16,322 nt of DNA from Thermoleophilaceae bacterium (GTDB lineage: Bacteria > Actinomycetota > Thermoleophilia > Solirubrobacterales > Thermoleophilaceae). Numbering within the stretch: the first letter of the stretch is position 1; the number at the start of each line of letters is the position of its first letter. The notes under the pieces are model-generated. The model saw only the letters and a program-made list of their open reading frames with translations, was not told the origin of the DNA and ran no database searches. Where the stretch lies: the NCBI GenBank assembly GCA_013813135.1, contig JACCSF010000250.1, forward strand, positions 1 through 16,322. Reading direction: 5' to 3'. Below, piece by piece: positions 7,172 to 13,410 of the stretch. Made by a program: the position numbers and the translations under genes.

Positions 7172-8044
7172 GTGGTCGCCCGCAGGCAGCTGCTGGAGCT
7201 CGGGCTGGGCCGGGGCGCGATCACCCGACGGCTTGAAACGAGGCGGTTGCAACGCATTCACCGGGGTGTCTATGCGGTAGGGCACCGGCAGCTCACGCGG
7301 ACCGCATGGTGGATGGCCGCCGTCCTCGCGTGCGGGGCAGGCGCGGTGCTGAGTCATCGCTGCGCGGCGGCGCTCTTGGGCATCCTCGAGGGCTGGCCTG
7401 CGACGGTGGATGTCAGCGTGCCGCGACAGCTGAGGTCACGCGACGGCATACGAGTCCGGATGGCGTTCATTGCCGACGACGAGTGGACAATCGAAGCCGG
7501 CATCCCGGTCACGACCGTCACCCGCACACTGCTGGACCTCGCCGCCATCCTCCAGCTCCATGAGCTCAACAGGGCACTCGAGCGAGCCGAGGCGCTACGG
7601 CTTTCCGATGCGACCCCCTTGGTCGCTCTCATCACGCGCTACGCAGGCCGCCCGGGGACCGGCAAGCTGAGGGCGGCACTCGAACAAGGACCGCTCCGCG
7701 CGGTCATCACCAAGAGCGAGCTCGAACGCCGCTTCCTCACCTTCGTCGACAAGGCCGGCCTGCCCCGCCCCGAAGCGAACGTGTGGCTTCAGATCGCCGG
7801 CGAGTGGATCGAAGTCGACTGCGTTTGGTCCCAACAGCGGGTGATCGTCGAACTGGACAGCCGCGCCTACCACCAGACCGGCGCGGCCTTCGAGCGCGAC
7901 CGCAAACGGGACAGACGCCTCCAAGCGGCCCGCTGGCGGCCGGTCAGGATCACGGATAGGGCGCTGCGGGAGGAGCCCCACGCCTTGGCCGCTGATGTTC
8001 TCGCCCTGCTCAGGGCTCCCGCTGCGCGAGCGCCACCCGCTTGA
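7172..8044 (+). CDS. AbiEi-antitoxin-like / DUF559 domain protein, 5' end disturbed
   Basis: From the GTG at 7172 the product has 290 residues. The N-terminal part (VVARRQLLELGLGRGAITRR, then LQRIHRGVYAVGH) is the winged-helix domain shared with AbiEi-type type IV antitoxins. The C-terminal part (WIEVDCVWSQQRVIVELDSR, followed by an Arg-rich helix and RWRPVRIT) resembles the DUF559/Vsr-like endonuclease fold, with candidate acidic residues Asp216, Glu227 and Asp229. This architecture is common in multiple copies in actinobacteria and its function is unknown; no AbiEii-type toxin gene is adjacent. Relatives usually start about 10-15 residues earlier, with a helix ending RHGVV. Here VDAAIAE appears upstream in another frame and RHGVV in this one, with a tandem repeat between, so the original start seems frameshifted. 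The 3' end overlaps the convergent lipoprotein gene by 35 bases. Confidence 0.75.
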   Translation: MVARRQLLELGLGRGAITRRLETRRLQRIHRGVYAVGHRQLTRTAWWMAAVLACGAGAVLSHRCAAALLGILEGWPATVDVSVPRQLRSRDGIRVRMAFIADDEWTIEAGIPVTTVTRTLLDLAAILQLHELNRALERAEALRLSDATPLVALITRYAGRPGTGKLRAALEQGPLRAVITKSELERRFLTFVDKAGLPRPEANVWLQIAGEWIEVDCVWSQQRVIVELDSRAYHQTGAAFERDRKRDRRLQAARWRPVRITDRALREEPHALAADVLALLRAPAARAPPA

Positions 8045-9104
8045 ACTGCGCAAACGCGGGCTTCTCCGTGACGCTGCCGTCCGGCCCCAGCACCCGCAGT
8101 CCCGAGAAGTCGAACGGGTTCGCGTGGTTGCTGTCCGTGGAGATCCAGTTCTCCCAGAAGATGCGCTCGATGCCGAGCTTGCGGCGCTCGCGGATCAGCA
8201 GCGGCAGCGCTTGGGCCAGGCGGGCGGCCTGGTCCGCCGGCGTCGTTTCGAACGGCGCGGGCTCACGCCCCGGGCGCTTGCCCGACGACCACGTGACCTC
8301 GGTCAGCCACAGCGGCCGCTCTGCGTCGCCGTCGTCGCGCAGCGCCTTGCGCGCCAGCTCGACGATGCGCAGCACGTTGCGCACCTCGTAGGTGTATGGG
8401 TGGATCGCCACGACGTCGAAGACTCCCTTTCCGCCCGCCCGGTAGACGGTGGCGATCGACTCCCAGGAGCGGTCGGCGAATCCCGCCATCACCACGAGCG
8501 CGCCCGGGTCCTCATCCTTGATCGCGACTCGTGCGGCTCGCGCGAGCCGCACGTAGTCGCGCGCGTACGGCTGGTCCGACCAGTAGTGCAGGTGATCCGG
8601 CTCGTTCCAAATCTGCCATGCGCGGATCGGCTGCTCGGGAAGATCGGGGTGCTCGGTCCAGAACGACCCGTCGGGGCCGTAACGGCCGACCAGCGCGCGC
8701 AGGAAGCTTGCGTAGGCGTCGGTGCCGGCGGGCGGCGAGTTGGGCAGCTTGGGGTGCTCCGCCGCCCACGCGGGGCTCCCTACGACGATGGGGAGCAGCT
8801 CGATTCGCGCCCGCGCCGCGGCGGCGACCAGGGGATCGGTCGCCTCGAAGCTCGGTGGCGCCTCCGTGGGCTGCGCGCGGTGCCAGTAGAAGGGTGCCCG
8901 CAGCGTGGTCACGCCGCTCGCCTGCATCGCCCGCACCTCCGCCGCCAGTGGCGCGCCCTGGTCCAGCAGCGCTCCGCTCGTCACGCCGAGCAGCGGCTGC
9001 GGCCGCGCCGGAGCGTTGTCGTCGTCCGAGGAGTCACCGCCGCCGCACGCCGTGAAGGCGAGGCAGGCGGCCAACCCCGCTGCTACCAGCGTACGTCGTG
9101 CCAC
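8010..9104 (-). CDS. Glycoside hydrolase-like lipoprotein (clan A, GH39/PslG-like)
   Basis: The protein has 364 residues from a GTG at 9104. The N-terminus, VARRTLVAAGLAACLAFTAC then GGGDSSDDD, is a lipoprotein signal peptide with Cys20 as the likely lipidated residue and a flexible Gly/Asp linker, so it should be anchored outside the membrane. The rest is a TIM-barrel hydrolase: FYWHRAQP, the acid/base motif WQIWNEP (Glu168), VVAIHPYTYE, the probable nucleophile in LWLTEV (Glu269) and FWENW. The acid/base-then-nucleophile order fits clan GH-A; GH39 or a PslG-like endoglycosidase is the best guess. The substrate is unknown, possibly the cell's own polysaccharide. Its start lies 22 bases inside the DUF2804 gene, suggesting coupling. 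Both catalytic Glu are present, so it is probably active. Confidence 0.82.
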   Translation of the reverse strand: MARRTLVAAGLAACLAFTACGGGDSSDDDNAPARPQPLLGVTSGALLDQGAPLAAEVRAMQASGVTTLRAPFYWHRAQPTEAPPSFEATDPLVAAAARARIELLPIVVGSPAWAAEHPKLPNSPPAGTDAYASFLRALVGRYGPDGSFWTEHPDLPEQPIRAWQIWNEPDHLHYWSDQPYARDYVRLARAARVAIKDEDPGALVVMAGFADRSWESIATVYRAGGKGVFDVVAIHPYTYEVRNVLRIVELARKALRDDGDAERPLWLTEVTWSSGKRPGREPAPFETTPADQAARLAQALPLLIRERRKLGIERIFWENWISTDSNHANPFDFSGLRVLGPDGSVTEKPAFAQFKRVALAQREP

Positions 9105-9853
9105 TCCATTACACCGTAGCCCGACTCCAGCTCGAGCCCCCCCGGTAGGGCGCCGGAGAACGAGCCGAACGGCTGGCGGTAGTCGCTGCGAATCACCAGC
9201 CGATTGGTGTGGTCCTCGCGCGCGCTCCATTCCGAGAAGCGCAGCTCTCCGACGGTCGACAGGTCCGCCGCAAACGCCTGAGGCGCGACCTCGTGCGGTT
9301 CCCCGTCGACCCACACCGTGCGCTCGCTCTCACGGGCGGCGTCGTGCACGCCGTCGACGAAATTCCAGGCAACCGCCCGGCCGTCGCGCGAGCGGCCGAT
9401 GCCGGCCGACCAACGCCAGGTCGTACGGCGCGCGTGGTAGCCGGCCGACTCGTCCACGAAGCCGAGCGGGCCCTCGACACGAAACTCCCGCCCGGCCACA
9501 CGCACCGTGCCCGAGACGTGGATCCCGGCCTGCTTGCGCGTCCAGATGTACGAGCGGCCATGCGGCGAGACGACCTCGACGCCGGGCCCCTCGTCGAGCG
9601 AGATATCGATGACCTCGGCGTCGACGCGCGAGCCCTCGAACAGCCGCCCGTCCGGCAGGGCCACCGCCCACCAGCGCTGCGGCACCCCGGCGATGCGCGC
9701 GTCACCCACGCACAGCATCAGCTCCGGCCCGTAGACGCCCACGTAGCGCCAGCGCTTCAGCGGCCGTCCGCGGCGCAGCGCCGGCATCCGTTCCGGCGGC
9801 AGCGGCAGGTCGAGCGCGCGCACGGCGTCGCCCCGGATTGGCAGCGTCGGCAT
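9083..9853 (-). CDS. DUF2804 family protein
   Basis: The product has 256 residues from the ATG at 9853; a GTG at 9868 would add five. The ATG is preferred because GGAG (9868-9871 on the other strand) lies upstream of it and overlaps the GTG, although the spacing of about 14 bases is long. Recognisable blocks are PLKRWRYVGVYGPELMLCVG, RWWAVALPDG, YIWTRKQAG, GYHARRTTWRWSAGIG, VAWNFVDGVHDA and the C-terminal YGVMEWHDVRW. They match the DUF2804 family, which has no established biochemical role, though its many Trp and beta-strand patterns suggest a beta-sandwich resembling lipocalin/hydroxyneurosporene-synthase-like folds (inference). No signal peptide is seen. It is first in a two-gene unit with the lipoprotein, transcribed away from the TetR-type operator. 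Confidence 0.8.
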   Translation of the reverse strand: MPTLPIRGDAVRALDLPLPPERMPALRRGRPLKRWRYVGVYGPELMLCVGDARIAGVPQRWWAVALPDGRLFEGSRVDAEVIDISLDEGPGVEVVSPHGRSYIWTRKQAGIHVSGTVRVAGREFRVEGPLGFVDESAGYHARRTTWRWSAGIGRSRDGRAVAWNFVDGVHDAARESERTVWVDGEPHEVAPQAFAADLSTVGELRFSEWSAREDHTNRLVIRSDYRQPFGSFSGALPGGLELESGYGVMEWHDVRW

Positions 9854-9874
9854 CGCCGCGCAGTACACTCCAGA

Positions 9875-9890
9875 TTGACTAGTCAGTCAA
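9875..9890. promoter_or_regulatory. TetR-type operator between divergent genes
   Basis: TTGACTAGTCAGTCAA has perfect 6-base inverted arms (TTGACT/AGTCAA) around AGTC and also contains the perfect palindrome GACTAGTC. It lies 21 bases from the nitrilase start and 22 from the DUF2804 start. The size, symmetry and sequence resemble operators of TetR regulators of acyl-CoA metabolism in actinobacteria. The TetR gene two positions downstream (10744-11379) is the obvious candidate to bind it, giving autoregulation. Confidence 0.65.
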
Positions 9891-9895
9891 CGCCT

Positions 9896-9903
9896 GGGGG
9901 GAG
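9896..9903 (+). promoter_or_regulatory. Ribosome binding site deciding a TTG start
   Basis: GGGGGGAG is followed after seven bases by TTG at 9911, which begins the conserved nitrilase N-terminus LRAATVQLQS. No ATG or GTG nearby gives a better start, so this site supports initiation at TTG. Confidence 0.7.
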
Positions 9904-9910
9904 CGCTGTC

Positions 9911-10744
9911 TTGCGGGCCGCGACCGTGCAGCTCCAATCGACGAATGACCGGGACCGCAACCTCGCGGCTGCGGATCGCCTGACGCGCGCCGCGGCTGCC
10001 GACGGGGCCGAGCTCGTCGTGCTGCCCGAGCGCCTCGACCTGCGCGGCACGGCGGAGGACTACGCGGCCGGGGCGGACACGCTCGACGGCCGCCCCGTCG
10101 CGTGGGCGAAGGAGACGGCGCGGGAGCTCCGCATCGACCTGGTCGCCGGCTCGATCGCCGAGCGCCGCGAGGGCCACGAGCGTGTGGCGAACACCTCCGT
10201 ACACGTCGGCCCCGACGGTGACGTCAAGACCGTCTACCGCAAGATCCACATGTTCGACGTCGAGGTAGGCGGTGTCGAGTACCGCGAGTCTGAGCACTCC
10301 GAGCCGGCCGACGAGATCGTGCTGTCAGAGACCGCCGGCGGCGTCGGGTTGGGTCTCACCATCTGCTACGACCTGCGCTTCCCCGAGCTCTACCGCATCC
10401 TCGCCCTGCGCGGCGCCCGCATTGTGACCGTGCCGGCGAACTTCACCAGGGTCACCGGCGAGGCGCACTGGGAGGTGCTCCTGCGAGCGCGGGCGATCGA
10501 GAACCAGGTCTTCGTCGTCGCCCCCGGCCAGGGCCGCGGGCCCGGCGCCGAAGGCGACAGCTACGGCAACTCGATGATCGTCGACCCCTGGGGCGAGGTG
10601 CTGGCGCGGGCGGGCGGAGAGGGCGAGTCCTTCGTCGCGGCGGACCTGGACCTGGCCCGCCAGGACGAGATCAGGAAGAAGCTGCCGAGCTTGTCCAACC
10701 GCGTCGCCGGCGCCTATCGCTGGCCCGAGGAGGCGAGGGTCTGA
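9911..10744 (+). CDS. Nitrilase superfamily carbon-nitrogen hydrolase (Nit1/Nit2-like amidase)
   Basis: The product has 277 residues from a TTG supported by a strong ribosome binding site. The Glu-Lys-Cys triad is complete: Glu40 in LVVLPE, Lys111 in VYRKIHMFD and Cys152 in LTICYDLRFPELYR. The C-terminal block HWEVLLRARAIENQVFVVAP followed by SYGNSMIVDPWGEVLA is typical of the Nit branch, whose known members are omega-amidases or deaminated-glutathione amidases that repair metabolite side products. Substrate preference is not readable here. The enzyme is cytoplasmic. The stop overlaps the ATG of the TetR gene by one base (TGATG), so the two are co-translated, and the TetR-type operator just upstream suggests control by that regulator. 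No lesion is seen. Confidence 0.9.
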   Translation: MRAATVQLQSTNDRDRNLAAADRLTRAAAADGAELVVLPERLDLRGTAEDYAAGADTLDGRPVAWAKETARELRIDLVAGSIAERREGHERVANTSVHVGPDGDVKTVYRKIHMFDVEVGGVEYRESEHSEPADEIVLSETAGGVGLGLTICYDLRFPELYRILALRGARIVTVPANFTRVTGEAHWEVLLRARAIENQVFVVAPGQGRGPGAEGDSYGNSMIVDPWGEVLARAGGEGESFVAADLDLARQDEIRKKLPSLSNRVAGAYRWPEEARV

Positions 10745-11379
10745 TGGCCACCGCCGCGAAGCCCGGCGCCGTCGACAAGCGCCGCCTCATCCTCGACGCG
10801 GGAGTGCGGGTGTTCGCCAGGCGCGGCTTCCACCACTGCCGCGTATCGGACGTCGCCGACGAGGCGGGCGTGGCCTACGGGCTCGTCTACCACTACTTCC
10901 GCTCCAAGGAGGAGATCCTCAACACGCTCTTCCTCGAGCGCTGGCAGATCATGCTCGACGCGATCGCCGAGATCGACTCGCGCGAGCTGCCGGCACGCGA
11001 GAAGCTGTACGGGGTCGCCTCCTTCATCATCGACTCCTACCGCCACGATCCCGACCTGATGAAGGTGATCATCGTCGAGGTCACCCGCGCTGCGAACTCG
11101 TTCGGCGCCCTCCACCTGGACAAGATCCGCGAGGCCTATCTGGGCATCGCCGGGATCGTCGAATCCGCGCGCGAGCAGGGTTCGTTCAAGTCGGGCATCC
11201 CGTCGGAGTTCGCGGCCATGTGTTTCTACGGAGCGATAGAGCAGCTGCTCACGGCATGGATCTTCGAGGTCCTGCCGCGCACCGACGAGGAGTACGAGGG
11301 AGCCAAGGGGCTGGTCGTGGAGGCGATCTGCGGCGGGCTGGAGTCCGTGCAGAACGGCGCCGCTTCCCCGTCTGCTTGA
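10744..11379 (+). CDS. TetR/AcrR family transcriptional regulator
   Basis: The product has 211 residues. The N-terminal DNA-binding domain reads RRLILDAGVRVFARRGFHHC, then the helix-turn-helix VSDVADEAGVAYGLVYHYFR and SKEEIL (about residues 13-59). The remaining helices (FIIDSYRHDPDLMKVIIVEV and onward to FYGAIEQLLTAWIFEVLP) resemble the ligand domain of FadR/YsiA-like TetR proteins, which respond to fatty acyl-CoAs; that ligand is inferred, not shown. Its start overlaps the nitrilase stop by one base. The upstream TTGACT...AGTCAA palindrome is the likely binding site, controlling its own operon and perhaps the divergent DUF2804/lipoprotein pair. Eleven bases separate it from the small membrane-protein genes, so they may be co-transcribed. 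Confidence 0.9.
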   Translation: MATAAKPGAVDKRRLILDAGVRVFARRGFHHCRVSDVADEAGVAYGLVYHYFRSKEEILNTLFLERWQIMLDAIAEIDSRELPAREKLYGVASFIIDSYRHDPDLMKVIIVEVTRAANSFGALHLDKIREAYLGIAGIVESAREQGSFKSGIPSEFAAMCFYGAIEQLLTAWIFEVLPRTDEEYEGAKGLVVEAICGGLESVQNGAASPSA

Positions 11380-11390
11380 ATCCGCCGCCA

Positions 11391-11528
11391 ATGCAGAACG
11401 ACTTGACGAAGCGACTGATGTGGGGCGGCCTGCTGGCGGGGGTGGGGGCGCTCACCTCGATCGTCGCGAACAGGCTCGCCACAGAGATCTGGACGCGGGT
11501 CTTCAAGGAGGACCCGCCGGTCGGCTGA
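11391..11528 (+). CDS. Small single-span membrane protein, DUF4235-like
   Basis: The protein has 45 residues: a short basic N-terminus (MQNDLTKRL), one hydrophobic segment (MWGGLLAGVGALTSIVANRL, about 10-29) and a polar tail (TEIWTRVFKEDPPVG). The pattern of one helix followed by W-x-x-V-F-x-E-D-P-P is reminiscent of the N-terminal half of DUF4235 proteins, which are often encoded beside holin-like and DUF3618 proteins, but the similarity is weak and from memory. No clear ribosome binding site precedes the ATG. The stop overlaps the next ATG by one base (TGATG), which supports it as a real gene in an operon. Confidence 0.6.
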   Translation: MQNDLTKRLMWGGLLAGVGALTSIVANRLATEIWTRVFKEDPPVG

Positions 11529-11704
11529 TGGCGGACGAAGAGGTTCCGAACCAGGGAGCAACGGGTAGCCGTCCGCTCGGTGAGACGCCTCTGACCGTTG
11601 AAAGCGACAGCGACCCGTTTGCGGAGCGCCCCGAGGCGTTCGTCGGCGCCGCGTTCGCCGGCGGCCTCGCCCTCGCTCTGATCCTGCGAAAGTTGGCCCG
11701 ATGA
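11528..11704 (+). CDS. Small C-tail-anchored membrane protein, unknown function
   Basis: The protein has 58 residues. About 35 polar, acidic residues (MADEEVPNQGATGSRPLGET onward, ending FAERPE) are followed by one membrane segment (AFVGAAFAGGLALALILRKL, about 37-56) and the C-terminus AR. The topology suggests a tail anchor with a cytoplasmic N-terminus. It is not a family I recognise. Overlaps on both sides (TGATG upstream, ATGA downstream) and the lack of another good frame make it a credible gene of the cassette. Confidence 0.65.
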   Translation: MADEEVPNQGATGSRPLGETPLTVESDSDPFAERPEAFVGAAFAGGLALALILRKLAR

Positions 11705-12156
11705 CCGGCAACGGGATGCCCCCCAAGAACAGCGCCGAGAAGAATCTGGGCGACATCGTCTCGGAGGTCTCCGAGAAGGCGTCGCTGCTCGTGCGCCAGG
11801 AGATCGACCTGGCCAAGGCCGAGGTCTCGGGCAAGATCTCCAAGCTGACAAAGGGCGCCGCGGTGGGCGCCGCCGCGGGGGTCTTCCTGATCTTCGGCGT
11901 GACGATGTTCTTCCACGGGCTCGCCTGGTTTTTGGATGATCTCTTCAACTGGGAGGACTCCGTGTGGGCAGGCTTCGCGGTGGTCACCGGCGCGCTCTTC
12001 CTGGTCGGCATCCTCGCCGCCCTGTTCGCGCTGCGGCTGTTCAAGAAGGGCTCGCCGCCCACGCCCGCCATGGCGATCGAGGAAGCCAAGCGCACGCGCG
12101 CCGATCTCGAGGCCCAGTCGGTCCAGCGCGACCAGCTGGAGAGGAGCAAGAGCTGA
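11701..12156 (+). CDS. Phage holin-like family III membrane protein (DUF1469)
   Basis: The protein has 151 residues. An amphipathic N-terminal helix (LGDIVSEVSEKASLLVRQEI, then DLAKAEVSGKI) is the signature of this family and is followed by two membrane spans (about 51-78 and 89-114) and a charged helical tail (AIEEAKRTRADLEAQSVQRD). Despite the name, chromosomal members in actinobacteria are not in prophages and their function is undefined; an envelope or stress role is a guess. The ATG overlaps the previous stop (ATGA) and the stop overlaps the ATG of the DUF3618 gene (TGATG). No phage genes are near. Confidence 0.85.
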   Translation: MTGNGMPPKNSAEKNLGDIVSEVSEKASLLVRQEIDLAKAEVSGKISKLTKGAAVGAAAGVFLIFGVTMFFHGLAWFLDDLFNWEDSVWAGFAVVTGALFLVGILAALFALRLFKKGSPPTPAMAIEEAKRTRADLEAQSVQRDQLERSKS

Positions 12157-12383
12157 TGCCGTCACAGAGCCCCGAGGCGATCCGCGCGTCGATCGAGGAG
12201 ACCCGTCGGGAGCTGGCCTTCTCGGTCAACGACCTGCGCTCGAAGGTGGCCGAGCTGACGGACTGGCGCCGGCAGCTGGCCGAGAACCGCCGCGGCGCGC
12301 TGGTCGGGGCCGCGGTGGCCGGCTTCGTGGTCGGCGGCGGGGTCGCCGCCACCTTTTCGCTGATCACCCGCCGCCGTCGCTGA
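12156..12383 (+). CDS. DUF3618 family membrane protein
   Basis: The protein has 75 residues. The N-terminal SPEAIRASIEETRRELAFSV, then NDLRSKVAEL, is the DUF3618 helical motif. It is followed by one membrane segment (about 47-70) and a basic end, TRRRR. The function is unknown; the family is typically encoded after holin-like proteins in actinobacteria, exactly as here. It closes the cassette of four overlapping small genes. The last 20 bases overlap the 3' end of the convergent flippase-like gene. Confidence 0.82.
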   Translation: MPSQSPEAIRASIEETRRELAFSVNDLRSKVAELTDWRRQLAENRRGALVGAAVAGFVVGGGVAATFSLITRRRR

Positions 12384-13386
12384 CGCCCGTGGCCACCGTC
12401 TCCTCGCCGTAGAGCCGCTTGTGCAGGACCGCGGCGATCGCGCCTGCCGGGATCGGCAGCCAGAAGGAAACGAGCCGGTAGGCGAGTGTCGCCACCACCG
12501 CCGCGCCCGTGGGCACTCCGGCGAGCACGAGCGTTCCGGTCAGGCCGGCCTCGACGAACCCGAGCCCGCCGGGAGTCAGCGGCAGCGTTCCGAGGAACTG
12601 TGCGGCGCAGAAGGCGAGCAGCACGGTGGAGGGGCGCGGATCCACGTGCACCGCCGTGAGTGCCGCCAGCAGGGTGAGATAGTCGAGCACCCAGCGGCCG
12701 GCTGACAGCAGCAGCGCCTGCCACCAGGTTCGACCCAGGACATCGCGCACGGCGTCGCGCTCGCGCAGAAGGCGCTTCGGCAGACCGGTCAGCGGCACGC
12801 GCTTGCGCTGGAGGCGGCCGCGCAGCGACTGTGCCGCCCGACCGACCGCCAGCAGCGGGCGGTCCCAGAGCATCGCCGCGGCGCCCGCCGCGCAGAGCAG
12901 GACGAACACGACACCGCCGATCAACGCCGCCCGGCCGAGCCCCGGATCGACTGGAGTGCCGAACAGGACGGGCGGCAGCGCGAGCAGCGGTAGCGCCAGC
13001 AGGATGCCGAACACCAGGACCGAGGAGGCGGTCATGCCCGACGCCGCCTGGGCGGCCGGCACACCGCCGCGCGCGAGCATGGCGTACTGCATGGCCCCGG
13101 CAGCGGCGACGCCGCCCGGCACCACCCGCCCGAACGCGTTCGAGGCGAGCTGGGAGGTGATCACCGGTCCCCAGCGCTTCGCGCGCATCGCGATCTTCTG
13201 GACCGCCCACATGCAGGCGTAGCTGCCGATCTGCAGCGCCACCATGGCGATCCACCAAAGCGGGTTGAACTCGTCGAGCCGGTCGTAGGCGCCGAACACC
13301 TCGAGCAGCGCGGGGGCGAGCAGGTAGAGCGCGACCGCGGAGATCGCGAGCAGGACCCCGCGCCGCGCGAGAGTTCCCGGGCTCAT
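12364..13386 (-). CDS. Flippase-like / LPG-synthase transmembrane domain protein
   Basis: The product has 340 residues and about eight hydrophobic spans. The motifs ASNAFGRVVPGGVAAAGAMQ and QFLGTLPLTPGGLGFVEAGL belong to the flippase-like domain found in the membrane half of lysylphosphatidylglycerol synthases (MprF) and in stand-alone proteins. The soluble aminoacyl-transfer domain is absent, so lipid synthesis is not supported; lipid or glycolipid translocation is the usual guess. It starts at an ATG 24 bases after the stop of the AI-2E transporter gene on the same strand, and no clear ribosome binding site is visible. It converges on the DUF3618 gene with a 20-base overlap. The length is normal and no damage is seen. 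Confidence 0.85.
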   Translation of the reverse strand: MSPGTLARRGVLLAISAVALYLLAPALLEVFGAYDRLDEFNPLWWIAMVALQIGSYACMWAVQKIAMRAKRWGPVITSQLASNAFGRVVPGGVAAAGAMQYAMLARGGVPAAQAASGMTASSVLVFGILLALPLLALPPVLFGTPVDPGLGRAALIGGVVFVLLCAAGAAAMLWDRPLLAVGRAAQSLRGRLQRKRVPLTGLPKRLLRERDAVRDVLGRTWWQALLLSAGRWVLDYLTLLAALTAVHVDPRPSTVLLAFCAAQFLGTLPLTPGGLGFVEAGLTGTLVLAGVPTGAAVVATLAYRLVSFWLPIPAGAIAAVLHKRLYGEETVATGVSDGGG

Positions 13387-13410
13387 GCCGGGGAGAGGCT
13401 AGGGCCTCGC

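Noticed and set aside
7172..8044. Type IV toxin-antitoxin system
   Set aside because: Only the AbiEi-like domain is present; there is no nucleotidyltransferase-type toxin beside it, and the DUF559-like C-terminus points to a different, orphan family.
9209..9910. Upstream extension of the nitrilase frame
   Set aside because: The extension is antisense to the DUF2804 gene and has no nitrilase homology; the ribosome binding site and TTG at 9911 explain the start.
11701..12156. Prophage remnant suggested by the holin-like gene
   Set aside because: No other phage genes, integrase or attachment site are present, and this family is common on actinobacterial chromosomes outside phages.
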